Both the position numbers and the translations under genes were made by a program. 64,000 bases of DNA from Parapristionchus giblindavisi (Eukaryota > Nematoda > Chromadorea > Rhabditida > Diplogasteridae): NCBI GenBank assembly GCA_943737045.1, contig CALSFV010000002.1, forward strand, positions 1,612,001 to 1,676,000, written 5' to 3'. The notes under the pieces are model-generated. The model searched no databases, had not been told where the DNA came from, and saw only the letters and a list, made by a program, of their open reading frames with translations. Position 1 is the stretch's first letter; the number at the start of each line of letters is the position of its first letter. Positions 51,686 to 63,230 of this stretch are shown here, in pieces.

Positions 51686-54299
51686 CTCTGGTATTTCAAA
51701 ATACGTCACTGACTTGAAGTCTACTTTAAGTCTACTTCAAGTGAGTGACGTCAAATTTTCACTTTAAGTAGACTTACGTAATGACGTCACTCTTTAAGTA
51801 GACTTACGTTTCACTTGAAGTAGACTTACAAGTCTACTTAAGAGGCATGTTCCCTAAGACTCGATCATATTCGACCACCCCCGGACACGTGCGCTAGCAA
51901 TGAGAACTGGGGGTCCATACTTGGGTGTTAGGAGTGTCACCGGCCCTTATTACACAAACCAGCAGAAATTTCCTGTTTGTGCCCTCAGGCAATTTAAAAA
52001 AATAATTTTAATAAAAAACGTTAAAAATCATAGTTTTTCAAATTGTTGAGATGAAGTCTAAATATCATTTGCGATGCGTCTAGGGTGCACAGAGCTTGCT
52101 AATTCACTATTAGCATCGAACGTGCGTTGATTCCTAACCCACTTTTTTACTCAAAATTTTGGTTTTTTCGGACAAATTATCGCTTGTTGTAGATTGCTGC
52201 AAAGATTTCCGACGAGGTATTGTAGCCTAAGGAATTCTGCATTGATTTCACTTAAAACCGTGTTCTTCCCGTTAGACCATCTTGCCGAATTTTTCGTTCG
52301 AATTTCCGTAATCGATGGTTTTCCCGAACAAATGTATTTTCCAAAGGTATTTTCCAAACGATTGGTGCGGAATTGTGCTATACACAAAGTTTCGAGGTGA
52401 GACGAGTAAAATGACACAAGAAGCCCATCATTTGGATCAATTTTAAAATTTCGATTTTCATGACCATGACCGGGGGTCATGGTCCGAAAATTTCAAAATT
52501 TCTCAAGTTTGAAATGTTTTCATTTATGTGGCTTGTTGTGAAGTACTAATGATGTGAATAATATTCAGCCAATGCTCAATGGCTGATCTCTCATTTCAAC
52601 CATTTTTTCGAAAATTTTCATTCTGAATGCGCGCGAAAAATCAGAATTGTGTTTGAATCAGTTTCCAACTTGCTTTCTGTAACATTCCGTCATAGTACTT
52701 TACAATGTACATAATCAATATGAAAATCGTTTATTTTCGAAAATTAATTTCTTTTGCCATGACCCCGGGGTCATGGAAATCGATTTTTCAAAAGTGAGCC
52801 GAATGCCGGGATTCCAGTTCTACTATGTTTACTCATCATGAAACTTTACATTGTCATTGTCATTTGCTCATTGTCGCAGCATTCGAGTCGACAAACTGCA
52901 TTATTTCAAAAATTTTCCGTGAAAGCAGGCACTAAAATTGAATTTTTTGAATTTTCTAAATTAAACGATTTTCATATTGATTATGTACATTGTAAAGTAC
53001 TATGACAGAATGTTACAGAAAGCAAGTTGGAAACTGATTCAAACACAATTCTGATTTTTCGCGCGCATTCAGAACGAAAATTTTCGAAAAAATGGTTGAT
53101 AGGAGAGATCAGCCATTGAGCATTGGCTGAATATTATTCACATCATTAGTACTTCACAATAAGCCACATAAATGAAAACATTTCAAAATTGAGAAATTTT
53201 GAAATTTTCGGACCATGACCCCGGGTCGTGAAAATCGAAATTTTCAAATTGATCCAAGTGATGGGCTTCTTGTGTCATTTTACTGGTCTTACCTCGAAAC
53301 TTTGTGTAGACCACAATTCCGCACCAATCGTTTGGAAAATACCTTTGGAAAATACATTTGTTCGGGAAAACCATCGATTACGGAAATTCGAGCGAAAATT
53401 TTGGCAAGATGGTCTAATGGGAAGAACCCGGTTTTAAGTGAAATCAATGCAGAATTGCTTAGGCTACAATACCTGGTGGGAAATCTTTGCAGCAATCTAC
53501 AACAAGCGATATTTTGTCCGAAAAAACCAAAATTTTGAGTCAAAAAAGTGGTTTAGGAATCAACGAGCATTCGATGCTAATAGTGAATTAGCAAGTTCTG
53601 TGCACCCTAGACGCATCGCAAATGATATTTAGACTTCATCTCAACAATTTGAAAAATTATGATTTTTGAACGTTTTCGCACTTAAATTAATTTTTCTTAT
53701 AGCCTGAGGGCACATACAGGAAATTTCTGCTATTTTGTGTAATAAGGGCCGGTGACACTCCTCACACCCAAGTATGGACCCCCAGTTCTCATTGCTAGCG
53801 CACGTGTCCGGGGGTGGTCGAGTCTTAACGACCATCTCTCTTAAAGTGAAAGTGTAAGTAGACTTTAAAACGCGTTCTCCATAAGAGTGGCGGGGGCATG
53901 GCACAATGTTTCAAAATCATCCTAGGTGACTCATATTTTATGGTTGGAGTCCCTAGGGGACGTATACACTTCAGTCAAAAAAATGACCCAAATTATCGAT
54001 TTTTGATCTACAAAAAGTCGAAAAATCAAAGTGTGATTTCCATGGCATGTTACATACCATTCGATAGAGGATCCAAAGTTATATAAGAATACCAAGTTTC
54101 ATGAATTTTCATAACTCCATGTTCGAGAAATATCCGATTTTCCGAATTTTGACCAGATTTATTTGTTTTAATCTCGTGGCTTACTATGTTACCGTTATTT
54201 CCAGGGACTGGATTTTTGATATGTTATGTAAAAATGAATGGGCTATCCGAATATAACACTTATTTGGACCCGCTGTATGCCAGGCATAGTGATATCGCC

Positions 54300-54375
54300 A
54301 GTCATAGTGATCAGTTTTAACGCCCTAACGTCGACGCAGGTTTGAATCCAGGTCCCGGCCGAAATTTTTGCAAAT
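54300..54375 (+). other. tRNA-like T-arm block in foldback
   Basis: GTCATAGTGATCAGTTTTAACG followed by GACGCAGGTTTGAATCCAGG resembles the distal half of a tRNA. It is inverted at about 56370-56440 in the opposite arm. The D arm and acceptor are not convincing. Confidence 0.3.
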
Positions 54376-54500
54376 TTTTATTCGGCTCAAATTTGACTTT
54401 AAATTATACTTTCATGTGTTTTACCTTGTTTTCATTAATTTAATGCACGAAATATCCATCAACATTATCAGAAATAACAAAAAATCGTATAACTGATATA

Positions 54501-56224
54501 GTACCGGCAAAAAGTCATGGGCCGGGCGAAAATAACGGTTTTTCGACAGTTACACTTCTTTAAGATGTAATATTTTCTACTTTCTGATAAAATAAGATCA
54601 ATCAACACTTGAACTCTTCAAATCTCGGTAATTGAAAAATATTTGAAAAATTGTTTACGAAGATCAAAGATCAAAGTTGAAAATAAGAAATTTCATCAGT
54701 AGAGGCGTTGGGACGAGAGCACTCCGAGGAAAAAAATTTATTACAGATACACTATCGGCAAAAAGTCATGGGACGCTTTTTCATTTCTTTTTTCGAATTT
54801 TGATTCAGGAAAGCAATCAAGCTGATCTTTTGAGTCAATGTAAGCAGCTCATAAAAGAATACAACCATTGTGTTGATGTAATTAAATTAGTTCACTGTTG
54901 CGTAATGATAACACAATCGAAGTACACTTTTTAAACATATATAGTTCTTTAGTGAAAAATGCTGTTCTTCTGAAACATTGTGAGAATGGAGTCCTCCACT
55001 AGAGTTGAAAAAATCGGAATGTTTCTGAATCTGATTTCAAGCTCTAGCGGGGATGCAATTTTTTCCCTAAAATTTAAAACTCTTCTTCTAGATGCGCTAA
55101 CGACCCATTCTGAATGCCAAAATGATGCTAGAAGCGAGTGATATTTATATACAGATTATAGTAGTCATAGCTCTTTATGCGCCTTCAGGACATAAACAAA
55201 AAATTTTTGTAAGGACGTATTTTAGGGGGGGGGGGGGCGCCCGTTTCCATTTCGGGAACGAGTTATAAACCGGTTGGGAGATGGTGTATAGAAACAAAAA
55301 TTGTATCATTGTTATCAGTATGGGTGTACGGTATTGGGCTACCGTAACCGTCGGGAATCGCGAACTGATTTTTTTCCGTCGACCCATGTCCCGGGATTCA
55401 TGGTTGAAAATGGCCGAAGTCGAAAAATTCATGATGACCTGAGATCAAATACTAGTTAGCATTATATGAACATTGAGCCAATTTTCATATTTCTGGATGT
55501 TGGCTCATGGTTGATATAATGCTAACTAGTATTTTATCTCCGGCCATCATGCATTTTTTCGACTTCGGCCATTTTCAACCATGAACCCCATGTGGGGGTC
55601 GATAGAAAAAAAATCAGTTCGCGATTCAAGATAGTTCTCCTACTGATAAGAATGATACAACTTTTATTGCAATAGGCCATCTCCCAACCGATTCATGATT
55701 CGTTGCCGAAACGGGCGTTGTCGAAACGGGCGCCCCCTCCCCCCGTATTTTAGACCCTACCGTTCAGAGGCAGGTATTCTAAAATTATGGTTCTTCCGCA
55801 GGTAGCAATATATTCATTTCCTTTATTTTGGTTTAGTTCTGATTCCTTTCAGACCCGCAGCAACCGTTCTTCTGAGGTCTGCTGGATTTCAGCGCCTAGG
55901 CTTAGACTTAGGCTTTTTCTCATGCAGTGGACTCGTCCCAACGCTTCTACTGATGAAATTTCTTATTTTCAAAGCTCTGATATATGTTGAAAATGTTCAC
56001 AAAATTGTTTTATTATATTGCTGAACTTTGGTCTCTGATCTTTGAACTTTGATCTTTGATCTTCGTAAACAATTTTTCAAACAATTTTCAATTACCGAGA
56101 TTTGAAGAGTTCAAGTGTTGATTGATCTTATTTTAATAGAAAGTAGAAAATATTGCATCTTAAAGAAGTGGAACTGTCGAAAAACCGTTATTTTCGAACA
56201 GCCCATGACTTTTTGCCGATACTA
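54501..56224. mobile_element. Foldback element related to 28275-29692, nested in the composite
   Basis: Ends AGTACCGGCAAAAAGTCATG and, on the other strand, AGTATCGGCAAAAAGTCATG. The flanking ACTGATATA and TATATCAGT are contiguous palindromic sequence of the outer element, so this copy sits at its centre. 54735-55210 and 55745-55890 match the arms of 28275-29692, and it is itself interrupted at 55227-55745. Confidence 0.65.
55227..55745. mobile_element. Foldback element with poly-G ends, second copy
   Basis: G run, then GGCGCCCGTTTCCATTTCGG; the inverse at 55700-55745. The body (GTTATAAACCGGTTGGGAG; TATTGGGCTACCGTAACCG) matches 41631-42233. Confidence 0.7.
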
Positions 56225-56885
56225 TATCAGTTATACGATTTTTTGTTATTTCTGATAATGTTGATGGATATTTCGTGCAATAAATTAATGAAAACAAGGT
56301 AAAACACATGAAAGTATAATTTAAAGTCAAATTTGAGCCGAATAAAAATTTGCAAAAATTTCGTCCGGGACCTGGATTCGAATCTGCGTCGGCGTTTGGG
56401 CGTTAAAACTGATCACTATGACTGGCGATATCACTATGCCTGGCATACAGCGGGTCCAAATAAGTGTTATATTCGGATAGCCCATTCATTTTTACATAAC
56501 ATATCAAAAATCCAGTCCCTGGAAATAACGGTAACATAGTAAGCCACGAGATTAAAACAAATAAATCTGGTCAAAATTCGGAAAATCGGATATTTCTCGA
56601 ACATGGAGTTATGAAAATTCATGAAACTTGGTATTCTTATATAACTTTGGATCCTCTATCGAATGGTATGTAACATGCCATGGAAATCACACTTTGATTT
56701 TTCACTTTTGGTAGATCAAAAATCGATAATTTATGTCAATTTTTTGACTGAAGTGTATACGTCCCCTAGGGACTCCAACCATAAAATATGAGTCAACTAG
56801 GATGATTTTGAAACATTGTGCCATTCCCCCACAGCCGCCCCTCCGCTGTAAGGGAGAATGTGTTTTAAGTTTTGAAATGCCAGAG

Positions 56886-58082
56886 TTACAGCGATAATAG
56901 TAACGTATTTTCCGGCTATACCTTTTTTTTGTCTTCGAGTGCGATTCTAGAGAGCGGAATTTCAAATTTCTTGTGTTTGTTATTCTTGTAAAACCGTCTA
57001 CATAGTTATTTCATGTTTCGGTAATTCCTGTAAGAAGGCCATTCGGAAACAATTCTTCTGCTGTTTTCGATTGTGAATTTATTTTATTTAATCGATATAA
57101 ATGGATTACTATTTAGTGTCTTCTATAGTCTCTGGTTCACCGAACAACTAAGATAATCTATCCATAGAAAGTACTTAATCAAGTCTATTTATGAATATCT
57201 TTATAATCTGATCAATTTCTATAAACCCTATTATAGAATTAAAACTGTCCGGGTAATACAAATTCCGCTCTTTGCCGCGCAGTACTCTGACTGAGCCCAC
57301 TTCTTCGCGCGAAATAGCATTTTCGCTAATTTTATCGAATTTTATGACGTTTTCTCGTCATTTCATTGGGCTTCCAGCAAAAATAAAATTAAAGCATTTA
57401 AAAAACGTTCGGAAAATTAGTGATAATTTTTGAGTGCTTTTTTCTCAACGGTGGAGAAGTTTACTAAGTTCGGCATTTGCGTGGTGTATGAAAAAACTAT
57501 TGTAATTCTATAATAACAACGCTTCCCTCGCAATTCCTAACTGGTCTTTTGATCTCTAATCTCTGATATTTGATTTCCATTCCCATTATAGTGCGATTGC
57601 TAATGACTTAAACTCTTATGTTTCGTCTTTTATCATCATTTTATATTTGTCCTCCTGTGTGTGGTAAAGGAAAAAAACGTGTACCCACTCCCCTTACCCT
57701 ATTTCACTGGTGCCTTGAAACGATTCGGTGACAACGCGACGGACCTCCATCAACCATAATTGTTATGCAACCGGTCTCTATCATTGCTTGTGATGGAAAT
57801 AAAGAAAGTAAGAAAGATAATGGATATTGTTTCATGTGATATTCAACAGAGTCCTTTGTGATAATCAATGTTATAATAGATAAGCTATATGATGAATAGT
57901 TTCTTCTGTGACACATAATTATATGACATACTGTGTCCATCACAACCACAAATGTGTTAAATACTTTATTCGTGGGAATTTCAAGATTAAACACATAATT
58001 GAAGTCCACATTACTCCTTGCAGCAGAAATTTTTGGCACCTGATAGTAAGAAATGAAGTTGATTGTATATAAATAGGGAAGA
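56886..58082. other. Dispersed repeats and 3' flank of gene copy E
   Basis: 56886-57075 continues the block interrupted by the foldback (as 14315-14515). 57436-57530 is the repeat also found at 841-930. 57600-57800 resembles a LINE 3' untranslated end with an AAATAAAG tail. 57830-58015 is the 3' flank of the secreted-protein unit in inverted orientation (ACATACTGTGTCCATCACAA). No further gene is seen; 57076-57435 holds nothing that I recognise. Confidence 0.45.
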
Positions 58083-58589
58083 CTAACCGAACCAACAACC
58101 CTGTCCGAAGCCAACTAATAGATTCCTAATGTAGATCTTGCCCTCTTCGCTTTCGGGTAAGATGACTGTTTCACCGGTTGAAAAATGGAATTTATATATA
58201 GGATATTCTGGGTCGTCATTGCAGGAACCTTGACAGAAAGGTGATGTTCCGAACCATTTGCATTTCTAAAAGAACTCCATTCTGATTAAACTTTCTCACT
58301 TTATTTTGTTCGTGAAAGCGGGTAAGAGTGAGACATGTTCAAACAATTGCGAAACGATAAAGTGACTCCGTGTTGGTTTGACTCTCCCCGTTCTGACAAT
58401 GATTGTGCGAGATATTCTCCGATTTGTCGAGAACAAACCAAGAATGTAAAATATTATAGTAGTACATACGTAATAGCTGATTGTGCCCACAGCTTTCTTT
58501 ATCTCTTGGTATTCCATATCGGAAATTTTATCCTGTGTCAATGCGAGGAATATCAAGGACATAAAAACGAAGGCGAGAAGGAACCGCAT
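58083..58589 (-). CDS. Small secreted cysteine-containing protein, family copy E (intron 2 absent)
   Basis: Exons on the minus strand: 58589-58470 (MRFLLAFVFMSLIFLALT signal peptide) and 58265-58083, giving 100 residues to TAG at 58085-58083. The second exon reads straight through the place where paralogs have a 44-base intron (FHFSTGETVILPESEEG), in frame, so intron 2 is precisely missing. The C-K-W-F-G-T-S-P-F-C-x-G-S-C motif is present; the C-terminus is CWFG and stops early compared with CWTGLSS. The upstream element is CTCTAAAAG instead of TATAAAAG. It appears coding-competent. Confidence 0.7.
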
Positions 58590-59415
58590 CCTGGAGAAGA
58601 TTTGGTCTATAAGGTGAAGAAAAAAACAAATTTGCCTAATTTTATAAATTCAATAAATCTAATGTTATTTTGAAATTCTTTTAGAGCAGTGGTGATTTGG
58701 AAAGGTGTATGATAACTGAAATGGATTTACAGGAATTTTGTTTCAAAGGAAGAATCGAGATAAAATGGTGTAAGACATCCTATATTACGTTTGAAAATGT
58801 ATTAACAAGGAAGAGATAGTACGAGATTATAATACTAATCTTTATATCAGCAAATGTAATATTAAATACTCCACTATTAACTCACGATTAACGAAGAGAA
58901 GAAGAAGCGGGGCAACCGATATCAACTGAGTTGAGAGAATGAAATGGAAAATGACTGATTGAAAAAAAAAAGAATTTTTAAAACCAAGTTGCTAATTAGG
59001 GAAAAGGCAATGTAAATGTCTTTGTGTAGTAATACGAGTGACCAATTAGGGGAAAGAACATGTTGAGACAATCAATCAATCAATCAATTTATTCATATCA
59101 AGTATTATACTAGATGAAGGGAGGGCCGTTCTTCAGTTCCTGTCATGTTGAGACATGTCACCTCTTTTTTTTTCATAAATCGGTCGTTGTATCCTAATCG
59201 GTTGGGGTCATACCTTTTCATATCCTCATGATGAGAGGATCGACCAATGTACGGCACATCTTCATGATTTTGTTTTCGCGAAAAATTCTGTAGTTAGAAG
59301 TTACTAGGGTCGCCAATACATTTCGTAGAATGCATTGGCGATTGCGTGAGCTTTGATGATGAGGGCAAGATTGGATTGGTAGAAATGGTAGGGGCAGTTT
59401 ATTTCCATAAACCAC
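58590..59415. other. Upstream block of copy E and repeats
   Basis: 58795-58985 is the family's upstream block in inverted orientation (GAGAAGAAGAAGCGGGGC; GAATGAAATGGAAAATG). 59075-59096 is a short AATC microsatellite. 59310-59390 shares a stretch with 44150-44230. No other gene is recognised. Confidence 0.5.
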
Positions 59416-59725
59416 TCTAACCTTTTCGAACCACAGCAGATTAACGGCATCAAAGGCCAAAACCGTTTGCCACTTAATCCTTAGAGCGTTACTCACCAAG
59501 AACGTGACAGTACTGTTAAAAACTTACTCAATCTATATCAGACCAAAAAAAAGAAAGTGCTTCAATAGTCTTCAATCCATATCAGATAGGAGATAAAAAG
59601 ATCTTAGAAAGGGTCCAAAACTATTATACTTTACCAAACATATATATACATGCGTTGTTTCAATTCCACATGGGATTCAATGCCCTGAAGAAAGCCGAGG
59701 AATAGATAACTAAATTTAGATACCC
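59416..59725 (+). pseudogene. LINE reverse transcriptase fragment
   Basis: Frame one reads KAKTVCHLILRALLTKN and LLKTYSIYIRP; after a frameshift another frame reads FNPYQIGDKKILERVQNYYT. Together they match the 'ilRaf---L---Y--yVRPiLEy---W-P---di---ErvQ--fT' region of Jockey/CR1-like LINEs, as in 3-491 (a different copy). Frameshifted and without ends. Confidence 0.55.
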
Positions 59726-60175
59726 TTGAAAAAGTAAGAGAAGAAATCGATACCAAATCAGCTATGAAACTTATCAGAGGAAAGCACACAATCTCTAATC
59801 GATAACCACATTACTTTCGCATTTATATAATACAATTCATAATGGTAATCATAATGGTGGGAGAAATCAGATCCCCTACCTGTGGCCCTTCATGGACTTT
59901 GTCCCTCTTCGACGCAGAGGCGTCATCACCACCAATGGAGGCGAGATCGAGTGGTCGTTCATTGTTATGTTCGTATTGTCAGTGAAAATACTGTAACCCG
60001 TTTGAATTATGAGAAAGACACATAAGGTTAATTTGAACCTCTCCGCTGTGGCCACACTCTCTCTCTTTCTTTGTGTACGAGAGAGTATTGCCAATGCGGA
60101 GAGTAAAATTAGGTTGGGGGGAGGTGTGCCTTTAACATTAATTTTTGGACAACATCTATTTGTTCATTCCTGTAA
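59726..60175. other. Far-upstream unit of gene copy F
   Basis: 59865-60010 (ATCCCCTACCTGTGG; GTGGTCGTTCATTGTTAT; TATTCGTATTGTCAGTGAAAA) recurs at 62380-62475 upstream of copy G. 60060-60115 (CGAGAGAGTATTGCCAATGC) recurs at 36915-36960. No gene is seen. Confidence 0.45.
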
Positions 60176-60350
60176 TTGGTCCCTTGTGTTACTACACAAA
60201 GGCATTTACATTGCCGTTTCTCTAATTTGCAACTTGCATTTTTATCAAAAGCATTGTCCCAACCAACCATTTTCCATTTCATTCTATCAACTCTCACAGT
60301 TGATATCGGTTGCCCCGCTTCTTCTTCTCTTCGTTAATTGTGAGTTCCCT
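60175..60350 (+). promoter_or_regulatory. Conserved upstream block of gene copy F
   Basis: TTGTGTTACTACACAAAGGC, then CAACCATTTTCCATTTCATT and CTTCGTTAATTGTGAGTTCC, as in the other copies. Confidence 0.55.
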
Positions 60351-60437
60351 GTAGTTTTGGCCCCAAGGTCTTCCTTTAAGAAATATCCTAAATTCATTTT
60401 ATTACCCTGCACCCTTTCCAAATCTTCGCTGTTCAAC

Positions 60438-60445
60438 TATAAAAG
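60438..60445 (+). promoter_or_regulatory. TATA box, copy F
   Basis: TATAAAAG. It is 138 bases before the ATG because a short AACATTT/ACGATAACATT duplication at 60455-60500 lengthens the interval relative to copy C. Confidence 0.5.
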
Positions 60446-60575
60446 AATATCATGATAACATTTTTACGATAACATTTATAGCACGATAACATTAATAACA
60501 TAACAGTTTTATTGAATTTATAAAAAAAGCAAAAGTGTTTTTCTCTCTCACCTTATAGGCCAAATCTTATCGAGG

Positions 60576-61150
60576 ATGCGATTCCTTCTCGCCTTCGTAT
60601 TCATGTTCGCGGCCGTACATAGCATTAGCGATATTCTATACCAAGAGTTAAAGGGGGCCATTGGTCCAATCAACTATTACGTATGTATCGACTACCATAA
60701 TATTTTGCATCTTTGATTTGTTCTTGACAAATCAGAGCTCTGACGAATCTCTCGCTTAGTCATTGTCAGAGCGGGGAGAGTCAAACCAACAAGTCGCCTC
60801 TTTATTGTTTCACATTATTTTGAACCCATATCTTTATATTCCCCGCTCTCAAGGAACACTCTCACGAACAAAATAAAGTGAGAAAGCTTAATCAGAGTTG
60901 AGCTCTTTTAGAAATGCCAATGGCTCGGTACGGCACCTTTTTGTCGAGGAGTCTGCAATGACGAATATCCTGTGTATAAATTCCATTACACAAAGAGTAA
61001 TGCAGTCAAAATAATTGCGTTAATGTTATAATCTATTAAGCAATACCATTCGGCTTTCCCGAAAGCGATGAGGCCAAGGAGTACATCTCGAATATGTTTG
61101 CTGGCTTCGGAAAGGATTGCTTTTCCGGTTTGTCGTCCTTGCTTATATAA
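60576..61150 (+). CDS. Small secreted cysteine-containing protein, family copy F
   Basis: Exons 60576-60680, 60912-60996 and 61041-61150 give 99 residues; phases 0 and 1 match. Signal peptide MRFLLAFVFMFAAVHS, then C-Q-W-L-G-T-A-P-F-C-R-G-V-C and an end DCFSGLSSLLI. Intron 2 is 44 bases (GTAATGCAG...TTAAG). It is the most diverged complete copy at the protein level (C-terminal part IPFGFPESDEAKEYIS), yet the cysteine pattern is kept, which suggests selection on structure. TATA box and upstream block are intact, so it is the best candidate for an expressed member. Confidence 0.75.
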
Positions 61151-61762
61151 AGTCAACTTCATTACTTAAAATCAGGTTCCAAAAATTTCTGCTGCAAGGA
61201 GTAACGGGAATTTCAATGATGTGTATAATATTTTTTCAACAGAATAAAGTATTTCACACATTTCTGGTTGTGAATACAGTATATCAGATAATTATGTGCA
61301 ACAGACAAAATTATTCATGATATATTAGGTTGTAACATAAGTCTTTGTGCTTTTTGAAGTACACATTCAAATTAAATTATCTTCCTTTGTCGACGACATT
61401 GAGGATGAATTTATTCACTGTTGTGTTCGATGACTATTCATGATATAGATTATCTATTATAGTATTGATTATCACAAGATACACTATTCATTATGTTTCA
61501 TTCATTCTTTATTTATTTCCATCACAAGCAATGAGAGAGAACAGTTGTATAAAAATTATGGATTGATGGAAGTCGCATCATCGAATCGGTTTAAGTCAGC
61601 AGTGAAATCGCGTATAAGGAGTGGGCAATTATAACAGATAACGAAGGACATTTATTTCTGTGGGTTATGAATATTTTTCGATTCAAAATCTCAACACAAT
61701 TGAGGAAAAATGTAAAACGAATAGGAAAAGATGTAACGATATTCGTGGGAAGACTATTCCTG
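61151..61762. other. 3' flank of gene copy F
   Basis: Includes the conserved 3' flank (ACACATTTCTGGTTGTGAAT; CAGATAATTATGTGCAACAG) and a stretch with TTTATTTATTTCCATCACAA that is the inverse of 57775-57800. No gene is seen. Confidence 0.5.
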
Positions 61763-61903
61763 TGGCCGTATGCAAGAACAAAGGGAAAACCGTATTCCGG
61801 GAAAATGTGACGTCATTCGCGTAGGCGGAGGATTTTAGGAAAACGCCTCCGCCCACGCTAATGACGTCACATTTTACCGGAAAACGGTTCTTGCATACGG
61901 CCA
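61763..61903. mobile_element. Palindromic MITE with TGACGTCA cores, copy 3
   Basis: 141 bases; ends TGGCCGTATGCAAGAAC and, on the other strand, TGGCCGTATGCAAGAACCG. Two intact TGACGTCA octamers on the stem, in GTGACGTCATTCG and CTAATGACGTCACAT, and the loop-side pair CGCGTAGGCGGAGG / CCTCCGCCCACGC. Confidence 0.85.
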
Positions 61904-62499
61904 CAGATATGAATTGCTCTATATGTGATCTTGATACTATTATGAGGTATGGTTATAGGGAAAAAGAGATGTGAAAACTTTTACGATGCAGAGGAATTTT
62001 GGAATACATAATAGCATGGAATTCATAATTCCTATTGAAAAAGTTAAATGAAATGCAACAATATTATCACAAAAGATTTTTTGATTGTTGTTAGCGATAC
62101 TCCCTATAATTATACCCGCCTCCCCTTTTCCCCTTTTCGACCCCTATGTCCTCTAGAATTATTTTACAATTAGAATTAGTTTAGAATGCACTTTTCTTTG
62201 TCTTTTAATTTAACTAGTATTGTATATCAATAGAGGCATTACTCCATAATTATTTGACTCTCTCGTTTACAACTCCTCCGACCGAACCACGCGTCTATGC
62301 AGCATTGGGGAGGGAATTATGCTATTCCCACCACAAGACCGTTGAGTTTCTCAAAGGGGGGGGGGAAGCATGAGAGAAACTCGGATCCCCTACCTGCGGC
62401 CAGCAATTTTGCGTGGTCGTTCATTGTTATATTCGTATTGTCAGTGAAAAATACAGTAACCCGTTCGAATTATCTATGGTTTTTTTGAGAAAGATACAT
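61904..62499. other. Intergenic, far-upstream unit of copy G
   Basis: 62380-62475 matches 59865-60010. The rest is AT-rich, with a G run at 62357-62366. No gene is seen. Confidence 0.4.
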
Positions 62500-62640
62500 G
62501 CATTTTTCCAACCAACCATTTTCCATTTCATTCTCCCATTTCTCACATTTGATATCGGTTGTCACGTTTCTTCTTCTCTTCGTTAATTGTGAGTTCCCCG
62601 TAGTTTTCCCTCGGGGTCTTCCTTTAAGAAAAAATCCTGT
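62500..62640 (+). promoter_or_regulatory. Conserved upstream block of gene copy G
   Basis: CCAACCATTTTCCATTTCATT-like start, then CTTCGTTAATTGTGAGTTCC and TCTTCCTTTAAGAAA. The block then breaks off into the C module at 62655. Confidence 0.5.
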
Positions 62641-62654
62641 AAAAAAGTTAAAAT

Positions 62655-62905
62655 AGTTCATCTCATGTTGATAAGCTACAAAAACTGATGAGAAATATGT
62701 ATTTGAAAGTTTGAAACGACGCTCTGGTGTGAAGTTGGATTACTGTAGCTTGCTCCACACCACAGGCGAGGTTTCCGAACTACAGTATGCTAACTCCATC
62801 GAAAGGCTAAAAAATGTCCATTATTGAGTTATATTCTTCATAATTAGCCACTGCGCATAGAATTATCATCAAAACATTCAATTTCAAGTCGTCCCCAAAG
62901 AGTTG
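62655..62905 (+). repeat. C module of the 20-22 kb inverted repeat
   Basis: ATGTTGATAAGCTACAAAAAC through CGTCCCCAAAGAGTTGGTG matches 20795-21040. It is placed between the upstream block and the TATA box of copy G (host sequence resumes at about 63060, CCTTAAAGAAAATATTGC), that is, an insertion into the promoter region. Confidence 0.6.
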
Positions 62906-63132
62906 GTGTGGCAAATAGGAGAAGGCTCCCGCTAACTGGAGCAGACTGTAGTTTTTCAACTGCATCGTTCTTCTTAACAGAGAATTATTATGATATAAGA
63001 TTTATATATTTCGAAACAGAATTTCAAGCTCTTTGATATGAGATCAACTTGTTTTTCGTTTCCCGGTCCCTTAAAGAAAATATTGCTGTACATTCATTTT
63101 AATTACCCCTTTCCAGATCATCGCTGTTCCAC

Positions 63133-63140
63133 TATAAAAT
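63133..63140 (+). promoter_or_regulatory. TATA box, copy G
   Basis: TATAAAAT, 98 bases before the ATG, in the same context (TCGCTGTTCCAC before it) as in copy C. Confidence 0.45.
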
Positions 63141-63230
63141 AATTTCACGATAACATTAGTTTTATGGATTTTTTTTTAAAATTAAGTAATTTTGTTCTTT
63201 GTTCACCTTTTAGGCTAAATCTTCTCCAGG

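Larger units (their letters stand above)
51686..56885. mobile_element. Composite foldback element, CTCTGGTATTTC family, about 5.2 kb
   Basis: Ends CTCTGGTATTTCAAAA (left) and, on the other strand, CTCTGGCATTTCAAAACTTA. The empty site CAATCGTCTTACAGCGATAA is at about 14304-14323; here CAATCGTCTT is at 51674-51685 and TTACAGCGATAATAG at 56886, so the duplication is TT. It has two inverted pairs: 51750-52790 against 52970-53870, and 53893-54500 against 56225-56835. Frames near 52151-52480 and 53215-53538 mirror each other and are repeat shadows. Confidence 0.7.

Noticed and set aside
52151..53543. Mirrored frames of about 84-109 codons
   Set aside because: They lie in opposite arms of the foldback at 51750-53870 and open on both strands; this is repeat symmetry, not coding selection.
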